64,000 bases of DNA, from the NCBI RefSeq assembly GCF_018474025.1, contig NZ_JAHCTA010000003.1, forward strand, positions 372,001 to 436,000, given 5' to 3'. This document shows, piece by piece, positions 46,473-55,838 of the stretch. The DNA is from Alteromonas oceanisediminis (lineage in GTDB: Bacteria; Pseudomonadota; Gammaproteobacteria; Enterobacterales; Alteromonadaceae). How positions within the stretch are numbered: the stretch's first letter is position 1; the number at the start of each line of letters is the position of its first letter. The notes below the pieces were generated by a model that was given only the letters and a program-made list of their open reading frames with translations, did not search any database and was not told where the DNA came from. A program made the translations under genes and the position numbers.

Positions 46473-47741
46473 ATGCACCTTAAAGGTTTCGACTCGCATC
46501 GCTTACTGGAACAAATCAGTGATGCCACTGTTGTGTTCGACGCGTTAGGCCAACAGCGATACGCAAATCCCGCGTTTAGTCGTCTTGAGCCTCAGTTTCA
46601 ACAGTTTCTGCTGGCGGCTGCAAAAACACACGCTGGCCATGTAGATATGGAGAGCAATTTCCACGATCATCAACAGGTGACTCCTGTTGCACTTGACGAC
46701 GGCTTTGCGTTTGTCATTTCATCGCAACAGCCACAGCATCACGTGATTGCTGAACAAACACTACAATCGTTGCTGACCGCCATGGAGCGCGACGCGAACG
46801 TTTACATGGCTGCTGCAAAAGCTATCCAGCAGCGCTTAGGCTGGCGTTGGGTAGCGATTACGCGATTCAGCCAACCGACGTCGCTAGAGATTTTAGCCTT
46901 CACGGATCACCAATCGGCGTTAGAGCCGTTTGAATATGACGTCGCTGGTACGCCGTGCGAAATGGTTGTCGATAGCCAACGCTTTACCGTTTTTTCTGAA
47001 CTGCAGCGTATTTTTCCAAATTATCAAGCGCTTAAAGACATGGGCGCACAAGCCTACGCTGGGTTGGTTTATCGAGACGCAATGGGCAACCCCTTGGGCC
47101 ACATTATGGCAATGCATGACTCAACGGATACTGATTATGGTATTGCCGAACAGGTGATTAGCATTGCGACTATTGTGATTGCTCCACAATTCAAGTTGCG
47201 TAGCGCAGAATCTCAACTACAGACTGCCGAAGCGCTATCGCGCACCGATGCCTTAACTCAAATTGGTAATCGTCTCGCGTTTGATGACACCATTAAGGGC
47301 TTGCGCAACAGTGGCAAGTTACGAAGTAATGCAACCATTGCTGTAGTTGACCTGGATCACCTTAAGCCACTGAATGATCGACTGGGCCACGCCGCCGGCG
47401 ATCGTTTTATTCAGCTTATTGCAAATGAACTATCGGCGCTTGGCAGAGAAAGTGACTTGGCATTCAGGTTGGGCGGTGATGAGTTCGCCGTGATATTCCA
47501 TCATTATGATCATCAATTTGTTGAACGGATAAACGCTGCATTTGAACAAGCGATTGTGCGCATCCAGCACAGCTTAAACTTTCATGTCAGCGCATCCATC
47601 GGCTTTGCTGCTCTACAAGAGGTAGAATATGACATTCCAGCTTGGATCGCATTAGCAGATCAACGTATGTATGCGGCTAAGAAAAGCCATGCACTCGCCA
47701 CACCGATTCCCCAAACTTTATCTGCGGGGATGCGCTCATGA
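46473..47741 (+). CDS. Diguanylate cyclase with PAS/GAF-like N-terminus
   Basis: GGGAG (46463-46467) precedes ATG 46473, giving 422 soluble residues. A PAS-like segment (about 8-90; LEQISDATVVFDALGQQRYA) is followed by a GAF-like domain (about 95-245) and GGDEF (334-338) with an RxxD inhibitory site (RESD) five residues upstream. It likely makes c-di-GMP under an internal signal. The stop overlaps the next gene by 4 bp (ATGA), linking it to a carboxymuconolactone decarboxylase-like protein. Confidence 0.9.
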   Translation: MHLKGFDSHRLLEQISDATVVFDALGQQRYANPAFSRLEPQFQQFLLAAAKTHAGHVDMESNFHDHQQVTPVALDDGFAFVISSQQPQHHVIAEQTLQSLLTAMERDANVYMAAAKAIQQRLGWRWVAITRFSQPTSLEILAFTDHQSALEPFEYDVAGTPCEMVVDSQRFTVFSELQRIFPNYQALKDMGAQAYAGLVYRDAMGNPLGHIMAMHDSTDTDYGIAEQVISIATIVIAPQFKLRSAESQLQTAEALSRTDALTQIGNRLAFDDTIKGLRNSGKLRSNATIAVVDLDHLKPLNDRLGHAAGDRFIQLIANELSALGRESDLAFRLGGDEFAVIFHHYDHQFVERINAAFEQAIVRIQHSLNFHVSASIGFAALQEVEYDIPAWIALADQRMYAAKKSHALATPIPQTLSAGMRS

Positions 47742-48334
47742 GCAATTACGCCTGTGTGAATTATGAACATGCTTCAGACGAACTTCGCGCAATTTATGAT
47801 GAAGTCCGCGATACGATGGGTGATCGCGAACTTCCTAACTGGCTGACTTACATGGGCGAAATGCCGCATATGGTTCGAAGTACATGGTCGCTCCTCAAGT
47901 CGATTTTAGTTGAGGGGCATTTATCCCCGCTGCTGCAAGACTTGATTATGTATACAGTTGCCTATCATCGAACCGTTCCCTACTGCATGGCATTGCATGC
48001 GTCGAATCTGATCAGAATGACGGAGTCTTTGTCTTTTCAAGATTTAGAAGATATAGCCTTGGGCGACAGCCGTGGATTTATTCCGCCACGCTATGAAACG
48101 GCAACGCGAATCGCGGCAACCCTGGCAAAAAGCGATTGCGCGCTGTCAGAAAAAGATTTTACTGCATTGATGAACGCCGGTTTCGACCGCACCCAAGCGC
48201 TCGAAATTACCATGTTGGTATCTGTTTCGTTGTTTTTCAACACCTATACCTTTGCGGCGAATTTACCGGTTGACCCAGAGATACAGCGGCTGGTTAAAAA
48301 ATCACAGGGCCACCGCATCACTCATAAGAGCTAG
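47738..48334 (+). CDS. Carboxymuconolactone decarboxylase/AhpD-like protein
   Basis: The 198-residue, mostly helical protein has the core [26 protein letters not shown], matching the CMD/AhpD motif. The usual CxxC reads Val-Pro-Tyr-Cys, so the first cysteine is missing while the second Cys and the His are kept. Disulfide peroxidase activity like AhpD is therefore doubtful; a peroxide-sensing or other role is possible. Translation is coupled to the upstream GGDEF gene. Its stop codon overlaps the convergent envZ stop by 4 bp. Confidence 0.82.
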   Translation: MSNYACVNYEHASDELRAIYDEVRDTMGDRELPNWLTYMGEMPHMVRSTWSLLKSILVEGHLSPLLQDLIMYTVAYHRTVPYCMALHASNLIRMTESLSFQDLEDIALGDSRGFIPPRYETATRIAATLAKSDCALSEKDFTALMNAGFDRTQALEITMLVSVSLFFNTYTFAANLPVDPEIQRLVKKSQGHRITHKS

Positions 48335-49674
48335 CGGATTGCAGGCAACTCGAAATAGGCAACGAGGCCACCTGCAGGGTGGTTGGTAATCGATATAGCC
48401 CCCCCGTGCATATCAATAATTCGTTTGCTAATGGCTAACCCAAGCCCCGAACCGGCGCTACCGTTTGCCGCGCCTCGCGCTTTATCACCCCGTACAAAAG
48501 GCGCAAACAGAGACTCTATTTCGTCTTCATCTATACCGGTGCCAAAATCCCGAACAGTGCAACAAATGACTTTACGGCGTGCATCAATTGCAGTGCTAAT
48601 CTCAATATTCGGACTGCCATATTTGAAGGCATTCTCAATTAAATTGTCGAGCACCCGTTTAATGGCTATCTTGCGGATTAACGTTTCAGGTAGTGGTGCC
48701 AAGTGCAACTGAATATGGTGGTTTTCTTCCACGTGCCTGACTTGTACCAATTCTTTGATTAATAAGTTGAGATCAATCGGCTCTCTTCGCTCGTTGGTGT
48801 CTTGCCGGGCGTAATCAATGAACTGATCGATAATGGCGTTCATATCTTCAATATCATGCACGATACCGTCCTTCACCCACTCCTGCTCATCGGGCAGCAT
48901 TTCTGTAGCCAATCGTATGCGAGTAAGCGGTGTACGTAAATCGTGAGAAATACCGGCTGTCATCAGGTTGCGATCAGCCTCGAGTTGCTTGATACCTTTT
49001 GACATCCGGTTGAATGCTTGCGTCACTGCCATCATCTCACTCGTCCCATCTTCCCGGAGTGGTGCAGGAAATATTCCCCGGCTCACATCCATAGCGGCAA
49101 GTTCCAGCGACTGTAATGGTCTGTTTAAGCGGCGCACAAACAGCCAGCCGCCCAATACGCTGAGCACGCCGATTACGATGAGGTAAAACGTCAGCGGAGA
49201 AAAATCAGCTTCAGATAAACCACGCATGGGAAGCGCTATCCACGTATCAGGCGCAGTCGATGAGTTTATCCATACAGTGTATGCATTCGCAGACAGACTT
49301 TGCACATCACGCGGGTCGGTAGTGCGCAGTCCCAAACGCACATCTGTCGATGCATTCAAACGCTTTGACACAGCGTTTGAAATAAACGCGTAAAACGTTG
49401 CATCGTTCAACCCATTTTCGATAGCCTGCTGAGGTGAAAAAAATTGGATACCGGTGAGTTGAGCGAATTCGTTGCGCTCACTTGCACTGCGTTGGTGAAT
49501 ATTTTCGTTGAGCAACACGCGAGCCTGATCAGCAATCAGTTCGTTGATCTGCTGATAACTGGGGCGGATGAAATAATGCGTGACCAGCAGATAAGACACC
49601 ATTTGGTTGATCAGCAAAACAATGCCTATCAGCAGCACCGTTTGCCCAAACGCACTTTTAGGAAATAGTCGCAT
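48331..49674 (-). CDS. envZ: Osmosensor histidine kinase EnvZ
   Basis: The 447-residue protein (E. coli 450) has two membrane helices (about 10-32 and 160-182) flanking a periplasmic domain, HAMP (about 182-235), H-box [12 protein letters not shown] with the phosphoacceptor His244, N-box [13 protein letters not shown], and ATP-lid glycine boxes DFGTGID and GSGLGLAI. It phosphorylates and dephosphorylates OmpR. It lies 10 bp after ompR in one operon. Confidence 0.95.
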   Translation of the reverse strand: MRLFPKSAFGQTVLLIGIVLLINQMVSYLLVTHYFIRPSYQQINELIADQARVLLNENIHQRSASERNEFAQLTGIQFFSPQQAIENGLNDATFYAFISNAVSKRLNASTDVRLGLRTTDPRDVQSLSANAYTVWINSSTAPDTWIALPMRGLSEADFSPLTFYLIVIGVLSVLGGWLFVRRLNRPLQSLELAAMDVSRGIFPAPLREDGTSEMMAVTQAFNRMSKGIKQLEADRNLMTAGISHDLRTPLTRIRLATEMLPDEQEWVKDGIVHDIEDMNAIIDQFIDYARQDTNERREPIDLNLLIKELVQVRHVEENHHIQLHLAPLPETLIRKIAIKRVLDNLIENAFKYGSPNIEISTAIDARRKVICCTVRDFGTGIDEDEIESLFAPFVRGDKARGAANGSAGSGLGLAISKRIIDMHGGAISITNHPAGGLVAYFELPAIR

Positions 49675-49684
49675 TTATCAGCGC

Positions 49685-50416
49685 TTAGCCATCCCCGGGA
49701 ACACTGCCATCAGGCACAAAAACATAACCCAGCCCCCACACCGTTTGTATGTAACGAGGGTTTGCAGGGTCGACTTCAAGCATACGGCGTAGTCGCGAAA
49801 CTTGCACATCAATACTGCGCTCCAAGGCACTGTAATCTCTGCCTCTAGCCAGATTCATCAGTTTGTCGCGTGATAATGGCTCTCGCGGATGAGTCACCAA
49901 CGACTTTAGCACCGCAAACTCACCACTGGTCAGGCTAATGGGCTTGCCATTGTCGGTCATTTCCCGCGTTGCAAGATTCAGTGCATAATGACCAAACTCT
50001 ACCACCTGTTCCGACTGCGAAGGGGCACCGGGCGCTTCAATGACTTTGCGACGCAACACGGCTTTCGCTCGTGCGAGTAGCTCTCTTGGATTGAACGGTT
50101 TAGGCAGGTAATCATCTGCGCCCATTTCCAGGCCAATGATTCGGTCAACTTCATCGCCTTTGGCTGTCAGCATGATGATGGGAATATCGTTGTCTTTCTG
50201 CCGTAGGCGCCGACAAATAGACAGGCCGTCTTCACCGGGTAACATCAAGTCGAGCACGATCAAGTGGAAATTCTCCCGCTCCAATAACCGATCCATTTGC
50301 TCCGCATTCGCGGCGGCCCGTACTTGATACCCTTGCTCTACCAAATAGCGCTCAAGCAACGAACGCAAGCGCATATCGTCATCCACCACCAATATTTTCG
50401 ATGTTTCCTGACCCAT
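49685..50416 (-). CDS. ompR: Response regulator OmpR
   Basis: From ATG 50416 the protein is 243 residues (E. coli 239), beginning MGQETSKILVVDDDMRLRSL. The receiver has Asp56 in LDLMLPGEDG as phosphoacceptor and Lys in PKPFNPRELL. The C-terminal winged helix includes SGEFAVLKSLVTHPREPLSR and YIQTVWGLGYVFVPDGS. ATG 50428 would add four residues. It regulates porins and other envelope genes with EnvZ. Promoter not resolved in the 141-bp gap to prkB. Confidence 0.97.
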   Translation of the reverse strand: MGQETSKILVVDDDMRLRSLLERYLVEQGYQVRAAANAEQMDRLLERENFHLIVLDLMLPGEDGLSICRRLRQKDNDIPIIMLTAKGDEVDRIIGLEMGADDYLPKPFNPRELLARAKAVLRRKVIEAPGAPSQSEQVVEFGHYALNLATREMTDNGKPISLTSGEFAVLKSLVTHPREPLSRDKLMNLARGRDYSALERSIDVQVSRLRRMLEVDPANPRYIQTVWGLGYVFVPDGSVPGDG

Positions 50417-50557
50417 AACTAAACTCATCTATTGCGATGTTTTCACTATAAATCAAAGGTATCAATAGCGACAGCACTGCCGCTCGGCAATCTCGATTTT
50501 GAATGTTACAAAGCGTTACAGCGCAACCTCACGTTTTTTGTCTGAGTCAGGTTCTGT

Positions 50558-51457
50558 TTACTCTTGCAACCAGTCGACCTGAAAACCTGCGCGGCGTTTT
50601 TTATCCAGAAGCTCTTCAATCAGTGGGGTCAAAATTAACTCCATGGCTAGGCCCATCTTTCCACCGGGCACAACCAATGTATTGATACGCGACATAAAAG
50701 CGCCATCAATCATCTGTAGCAAATACGGGAAGTTAACGTTTTTCATTTCACGACGGAACCTCACCACCACAAAACTTTCATCCTGGCTCGGGATCTCGCG
50801 CGCGCTAAATGGGTTTGAGGTATCTACCGTGGGTACCCGTTGGAAATTGACATGCGTGCGAGAAAATTGCGGCGTAATGTAATGGAAGTAGTCATCCAGA
50901 CTGCGCACGATGCTGCTCATCACCGCCTCGCGCGAATGCCCTCGGTCAGTGGTATCGCGCACAATCTTTTGTATCCACTCCAGATTTACGATTGGCACCA
51001 TTCCCACTAACAGATCAACGTGTTTTGCCACGTCTGCGTCGTCGGTAGCAACGCCGCCGTGTAACCCTTCGTAAAACAACAAATCCGTATTTTCTGGTAG
51101 CGCCTGCCACGGCGTGAAAGTGCCGGGCATCTGATTGAAAGGTACCGCCTCGTCAAACGTGTGCAAATATTGCCTGAACTGGCCTTGTCCGGTTTCCCCA
51201 TAATCTTTAAACAAGGATTCAAGCAAAACAAAATCGTTTGCCTTGGGGCCAAAGTAACTAATATGACGCCCCTGTTCCTGCGCTTTGCGGATCTCAACTT
51301 CCATTTCAGGGCGCGTAAACCGGTGGAAACTGTCGCCGCCGACAACCGCGGCATTGATGTCGAGATTGCGAAATATATGACGGATTGCATTGGTGGTTGT
51401 TGTGGTGCCTGCACCAGAAGAACCGGTAATTGCAATGATGGGGTGTTTTACCGACAT
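50558..51457 (-). CDS. prkB: Phosphoribulokinase PrkB homologue
   Basis: The start at 51457 (299 residues) gives MSVKHPIIAITGSSGAGTTT, matching E. coli PrkB (289) closely, with P-loop GSSGAGTTTT, GDSFHRFTRPEM, YEGLHGG, and INTLVVPGGKMGLAMELI. The family phosphorylates ribulose-5-phosphate in autotrophs, but no Rubisco or Calvin gene is in the window and the E. coli homologue has no settled role. It is transcribed leftward like ompR but separated by 141 bp. Confidence 0.92.
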   Translation of the reverse strand: MSVKHPIIAITGSSGAGTTTTTNAIRHIFRNLDINAAVVGGDSFHRFTRPEMEVEIRKAQEQGRHISYFGPKANDFVLLESLFKDYGETGQGQFRQYLHTFDEAVPFNQMPGTFTPWQALPENTDLLFYEGLHGGVATDDADVAKHVDLLVGMVPIVNLEWIQKIVRDTTDRGHSREAVMSSIVRSLDDYFHYITPQFSRTHVNFQRVPTVDTSNPFSAREIPSQDESFVVVRFRREMKNVNFPYLLQMIDGAFMSRINTLVVPGGKMGLAMELILTPLIEELLDKKRRAGFQVDWLQE

Positions 51458-51539
51458 AGCGCTCGAGGGTAGCAAAATGGGACACTAGTTATATGCAAGC
51501 GAACGGCGATGGTCAAGCTATTTGGTGCTTAAACTCAAC

Positions 51540-52430
51540 TTACTGACTGGTCGAGTCATCGCCTTTTGCCGTCATTCCTGCCAATCCATTCGGTTTCAGC
51601 ACCTCCTCTCGATAGAAACTAATAAAACTGGGTTTGCCTCGTTCCTCACTCCACCATGTTGTCATCGCGCGTTGATATTCCGGTTGAGCCACCAACCGAT
51701 GCAAAGCTGCGTTAACCCGTTCAATCACTTGCTGTCCCCATGGGGTGTCTGGACAAGCAACATGCCCAATGGCGTATTCGGGAATGCCAGCGATAGGCAG
51801 CGCGACTAACTGCTCAGATGGCGAGTGCAACAGGTTGAACAGATTGAGTTCAAAAGGATACGCAACACTTGCATCCACTCTACGTTTAATAATCAGTTCA
51901 AAAAGTTTGTCGTTACGCTCCACGGTCATCAGTAACACACTGCGTACAGGAACTTTCGCCAGCACACTGTCTAGTTTCCCATACGAACGTCCATTGATAA
52001 GGGCTAAGCTGATGTCATGCTGAAGTAACGCATCTACAGAGACAGGCGGCTTCAATTGATACTCTTGTTGTGCCGCCTCGGTCAGAATCAGGCGATTGGC
52101 TGGCGTAAAGAATGCGGGGTGGGAGAACACAGCGTAAGTTTCGCGTTCGGCGGTTTTAAATAGCGCGGGATGACACGCTTGTTTGCCCAACCGAATGTCA
52201 TACATTGCACGCGCCTGCGTGGTCAACGGTTGGAGATGCTCATATTCCGGTAATTCTGCGATAATCATGGCCAAGAGCGCATCAATAAAACCTTGACCTT
52301 TTAGCTCCCCCGTTTTCATGTAAAGAGGCGGAACATGAAAGGTTTGCCAGCGGATAGTGTTACCCTGACTCAATACGTTAGACGAGTAGCCCAGTGCTAC
52401 AGTGATGATAACCGCTGTAAAGATGCGCAC
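51540..52430 (-). CDS. Periplasmic solute-binding-like protein (TIGR02285-like)
   Basis: The 296-residue protein has a signal peptide (about 1-21, ending NVLSQG) and a bilobed SBP_bac_3-like layout: VPPLYMKTGELKGQGFIDAL, a central QYEYQLKPPV region and C-terminal TPWGQQVIERVNAALHRL. It lies 30 bp after the MacB-like permease on the same strand, so it is probably the last gene of that operon, although MacB-type exporters do not need a binding protein. It may instead be a sensor or independent ligand binder. Ligand unknown. Confidence 0.78.
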   Translation of the reverse strand: MRIFTAVIITVALGYSSNVLSQGNTIRWQTFHVPPLYMKTGELKGQGFIDALLAMIIAELPEYEHLQPLTTQARAMYDIRLGKQACHPALFKTAERETYAVFSHPAFFTPANRLILTEAAQQEYQLKPPVSVDALLQHDISLALINGRSYGKLDSVLAKVPVRSVLLMTVERNDKLFELIIKRRVDASVAYPFELNLFNLLHSPSEQLVALPIAGIPEYAIGHVACPDTPWGQQVIERVNAALHRLVAQPEYQRAMTTWWSEERGKPSFISFYREEVLKPNGLAGMTAKGDDSTSQ

Positions 52431-52460
52431 AATAATCCTTATCGATACAGAAATGTTGGT

Positions 52461-53702
52461 TTAGTCGCTGTGTAATGCATCAATCGGGTTGAGTTTAGAG
52501 GCTTTTATGGCAGGAAATACTCCAAAACCTACGCCAACCAGCATGCAAATCACAAGTGACAAAACAATCGCCAAGATCGACCAGATCACCGCCCACCCAC
52601 TGTAAAATCCAATCAATTCTGAGAGCGCTAATCCAAACACGACACCCAAAACGCCACCCAGCGCCGAAATCGTAAAACTTTCCGCCAGAAATTGAAGCCT
52701 GATATCTCGTTGAGTCGCCCCTACCGCCCGCAGCAAACCAATCTCTTTGGTTCGTTCAAGGACGTTCGCGAGCATGATATTCATGATACCGATTCCACCA
52801 ACCAGCAGTGAAATGCCGGCGACACAAGCCATCACGATATTAAATATAGCTTGCGTTTGCGCTTGTTGCTCAAGAAGTGCAGCCGGCACGATTAATTGAT
52901 AGTCATCTACTTCGCCATGCCGTAAACGCATCAACTGATCAACGGCCTGCGCTGCCGCACGAGGATCAAAGCCCTCTTTAACACCTAATTTAACAACATC
53001 CAGTTCACTGGCCAGCGTATCTCGCTTCAGTTTGTGTTCTGTCGTCGCGATGGGAATAAACACCCGATACTGATCCCCACCAATCTTGACGCCTTGAAAC
53101 TCGTCCTTTGTGTTGGCTGGTGCGTCGAGAATACCAACCACTCGTAGCCACAAATGATTGACTTTGATGAGGCCGCCTAACGCTGCGCTGGCCTGCCCAA
53201 ACAACTCCGTTGCCGCATCGCTGCCTAAAACGGCAACTTGTGCAAGGCGGCGGTTATCATCTTCGGTTAAATAGCGTCCTTCCGCGAGCGCTAGACTTGC
53301 ATGCTCAAAGTAGCTGGTTGTCACGCCAAATACTTGTGCACTGGACTTACCCCTATCGCTATAAAGCGCGTGTACTTTGACTCCTTTTGAAGCGCTGTAA
53401 TCTTGAATAAATGGCAGTGTTTGTAGAGCGGCATTAACATCACCCATGGATAACCCAAGACTTTGCTCGCGGATTTCGCGCAACTGCTCGGCGCTACCAT
53501 CATTACTCTCAATGATCAGATTGTTGACGCCCATGGAATTGATCATTTGCAGGGCTTCGCGTTCTGCGCCAGCGCCAATGTTCAACATGGCAATCACCGC
53601 CCCGACACCAAAAATCATGCCCAGTAGGGTCAAAAATGTGCGTAATTTTTGTGCCGCAAGCTCGTTTATCGCATCTTTTAACAGGGTGATGTACAAATTC
53701 AT
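52461..53702 (-). CDS. MacB-type ABC transporter permease
   Basis: The 413-residue protein has an N-terminal helix (AQKLRTFLTLLGMIFGVGAVIA), a large periplasmic MacB core domain (about 45-275), and three C-terminal helices with LERTKEIGLLRAVGATQRDI, the FtsX-type coupling motif. It lacks an ATPase domain, which is supplied by the gene at 56789-57454. Mechanotransmission transporters of this kind act on periplasmic substrates. It overlaps the third adaptor gene by 4 bp. Confidence 0.92.
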   Translation of the reverse strand: MNLYITLLKDAINELAAQKLRTFLTLLGMIFGVGAVIAMLNIGAGAEREALQMINSMGVNNLIIESNDGSAEQLREIREQSLGLSMGDVNAALQTLPFIQDYSASKGVKVHALYSDRGKSSAQVFGVTTSYFEHASLALAEGRYLTEDDNRRLAQVAVLGSDAATELFGQASAALGGLIKVNHLWLRVVGILDAPANTKDEFQGVKIGGDQYRVFIPIATTEHKLKRDTLASELDVVKLGVKEGFDPRAAAQAVDQLMRLRHGEVDDYQLIVPAALLEQQAQTQAIFNIVMACVAGISLLVGGIGIMNIMLANVLERTKEIGLLRAVGATQRDIRLQFLAESFTISALGGVLGVVFGLALSELIGFYSGWAVIWSILAIVLSLVICMLVGVGFGVFPAIKASKLNPIDALHSD

Positions 53703-54889
53703 ACGCTAACCTCGGGTGGACTCAAAGCCACCTCTTCGCCCTCGATCAAGCCGTCAGTGATCTCCACGAAAAATAGATTTTTGTCACCGGTAGTTACTGT
53801 GCGGCGCTCCCACCCGGTCAGCGTTTTTACGTACACGTAGCTCGCTTGTAAATCATGACTGAGCGCTTGAAGCGGTATCTGTAGCGCAGTTTCTTTTAAT
53901 TGTGAGGTAATCGTGGCGGATAGCTTGCTGCCCGGTTTCATCAGATCAGGGCGCTGCTGGTCAAACGCAAACACGACTTCATAATACGTCACTGGCGAGC
54001 CACGTTCGATAGAACGCGGAAAGCCAGCCACTTCCTTAACATAGCCCGTTAACGGGGTTTGAGGAAACGCATCTAATGAGAATGCCACCGGCAATCCGGT
54101 GACCAGACCAATAGCGTCTCGCGACAACACATAGGCTGTCGCCTGCATTTCATCTAGATTGGGAATCTGCGCAATTGGCCGGCCCGGAAACACAGTTTGG
54201 CCCACACTTGGTTTCTCGCCACGGCGATCTTTTTCATAAGTGATGAGACCATCATTTGGCGCGTAAACCTGCAACTGCGAAAGTGCCTCCTGATGTCGCT
54301 TGTACTTCACTTCATGACTGTCACGTTTGATATCAAGTACTGCCATTTCACTGGCATTTTGCTCGACGACGCTGCCTTCTTTCCAATCGAGGAAAGTGTC
54401 TTTGGCTTGCAAAAAGTCGCGATTCTGGAGTGTCTCGATAATTTCTAACTTGCTGTAGACGCGCACATCATCAATCGCAAAACGGTCAACAAAATCGAAC
54501 TCATGTGACACAAATCCCTGCTCCGACAAAATTTCGTTAACCTGCTTGTTCTGTGCGGCTAAGCTCTGAGCAATGTCTTGCTCAATCATTTGCATTTCAA
54601 GCTGCTCTTCACGGCTATCCATCATGATCCGCTCACCGTCAAAACGGGCTATCACATCACCTTTTTTCACTTCACTATTCTCTGGCGCCAGCCACTCGAT
54701 AGTCATTGGCTGGCGGCCCGGCGTCATTACGCGCTGGGCCTGCGCCGCTTCCACTTCGCCAAACGCCTGCATAGTGACAACCAAAGGCTTTTTCTCGACA
54801 GTAAACACGGGGGCAGACACTGGCTCATCGGAACAGGCCACCATCATCATGAACGCGCTTAATAAAGCGGCTTTACAGTAATTCGACAT
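53699..54889 (-). CDS. HlyD-type adaptor lipoprotein (third of three)
   Basis: The 396-residue protein has a lipobox (MMMVACS), a barrel-sandwich hybrid split by a long alpha-hairpin (about 90-215, DMMLEMQMIEQDIAQSL region), and a C-terminal beta-barrel with KPGSKLSATITSQLKET. The lipoyl-like half motifs VKKGDVIARFDGERI and YAPNDGLITYEKD are clear. It is a periplasmic adaptor like MacA. It overlaps the previous adaptor gene by 17 bp and the permease by 4 bp. Confidence 0.9.
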   Translation of the reverse strand: MSNYCKAALLSAFMMMVACSDEPVSAPVFTVEKKPLVVTMQAFGEVEAAQAQRVMTPGRQPMTIEWLAPENSEVKKGDVIARFDGERIMMDSREEQLEMQMIEQDIAQSLAAQNKQVNEILSEQGFVSHEFDFVDRFAIDDVRVYSKLEIIETLQNRDFLQAKDTFLDWKEGSVVEQNASEMAVLDIKRDSHEVKYKRHQEALSQLQVYAPNDGLITYEKDRRGEKPSVGQTVFPGRPIAQIPNLDEMQATAYVLSRDAIGLVTGLPVAFSLDAFPQTPLTGYVKEVAGFPRSIERGSPVTYYEVVFAFDQQRPDLMKPGSKLSATITSQLKETALQIPLQALSHDLQASYVYVKTLTGWERRTVTTGDKNLFFVEITDGLIEGEEVALSPPEVSV

Positions 54890-55838
54890 TCGCTTTCATT
54901 CCTGGACGCATAATCGCGTTATCGATTTGATCAAGCGTGACATACGCATCCACAACCACTTTCAAATCCCATTGAGATTTAACGCGATAGGTTTTCCCCA
55001 TGTCTGTAATCACGCCACTGAAGGCGCGTTCAGGGTGATCATCTAACACTACCCGTACCTGTTGCCCAGTTGTCACTTTGGCAGAATCAGACTCATCCAC
55101 TTCCACTTTCACCGCAATCTGTTGCAATGAAGGTAAGTTCATCAGTGAGCGGCCCATGTAAACCGTTTCACCTACAGCGGGTTTATTGTCTTCCCAATCT
55201 GCTACATACAACACCATGCCATCGGCAGGTGCATAAATTTCAAGCTTGGCGATACTATCTTCAAACTCTTTCACGCGTGCTTGGGCATTGGCCACTCTGG
55301 CATCCTGTACGTCTAAATCCAGTGCCGCCGCAGCCTTATGCTGTGTCAGTTTTTGTTCCGCCTGACGCAGTAGCGCTGTGGTGATTTTAAGCTCGGCTAG
55401 CTGCTTTTTGCGTTCGATCTCAGATCGTGATGTGTCGGTAATTTCCACTTTGCGCTGAGCGATGTCGCGGTTTTTCCTAGCTTCAGCGACGGCCAGTATG
55501 CGGTCTTGCTGCACTGCCTCATTGCGTAATACTGATTTTTCGCGCTGCTTAATCGCAGCATCCAGATCGCTCTGTCGCCCAATCAAGTCGTTGCGCAGGC
55601 TCTGCCCATCAAATCGAACCAGTAAATCACCTTGCTGAACCACGGCGTTTTCTTTCGCAAGATATTCTATTTTGAACTGCCACATCCGCCTGATATTCGG
55701 TGGGCCTATGGTAATTTCTTGCCGGCTGATCAATTCTGCCGGAGCCACCAGCACTTCAGCTTCCGCAGCAAACACATACGTAGGAGCCGCTAAAAGCAGG
55801 GATACCAGAGCCGCATACACACAAGCATTACGCTTCAT
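54873..55838 (-). CDS. HlyD-type adaptor protein (second of three)
   Basis: The 321-residue protein has a signal peptide (about 1-24, ending YVFAAEA) and the adaptor plan: VQQGDLLVRFDGQSL, a coiled-coil hairpin (about 85-200), and YAPADGMVLYVADWEDNKPA, with a shorter membrane-proximal end. It overlaps both neighbours (17 and 11 bp). It is related to, but clearly different from, the other two adaptors. Confidence 0.88.
   Translation of the reverse strand: MKRNACVYAALVSLLLAAPTYVFAAEAEVLVAPAELISRQEITIGPPNIRRMWQFKIEYLAKENAVVQQGDLLVRFDGQSLRNDLIGRQSDLDAAIKQREKSVLRNEAVQQDRILAVAEARKNRDIAQRKVEITDTSRSEIERKKQLAELKITTALLRQAEQKLTQHKAAAALDLDVQDARVANAQARVKEFEDSIAKLEIYAPADGMVLYVADWEDNKPAVGETVYMGRSLMNLPSLQQIAVKVEVDESDSAKVTTGQQVRVVLDDHPERAFSGVITDMGKTYRVKSQWDLKVVVDAYVTLDQIDNAIMRPGMKANVELL

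Noticed and set aside
50558-51457. Calvin-cycle carbon fixation locus
   Set aside because: Only a PrkB-type kinase and an unrelated carbonic anhydrase gene 7 kb away; no Rubisco or other cycle genes.
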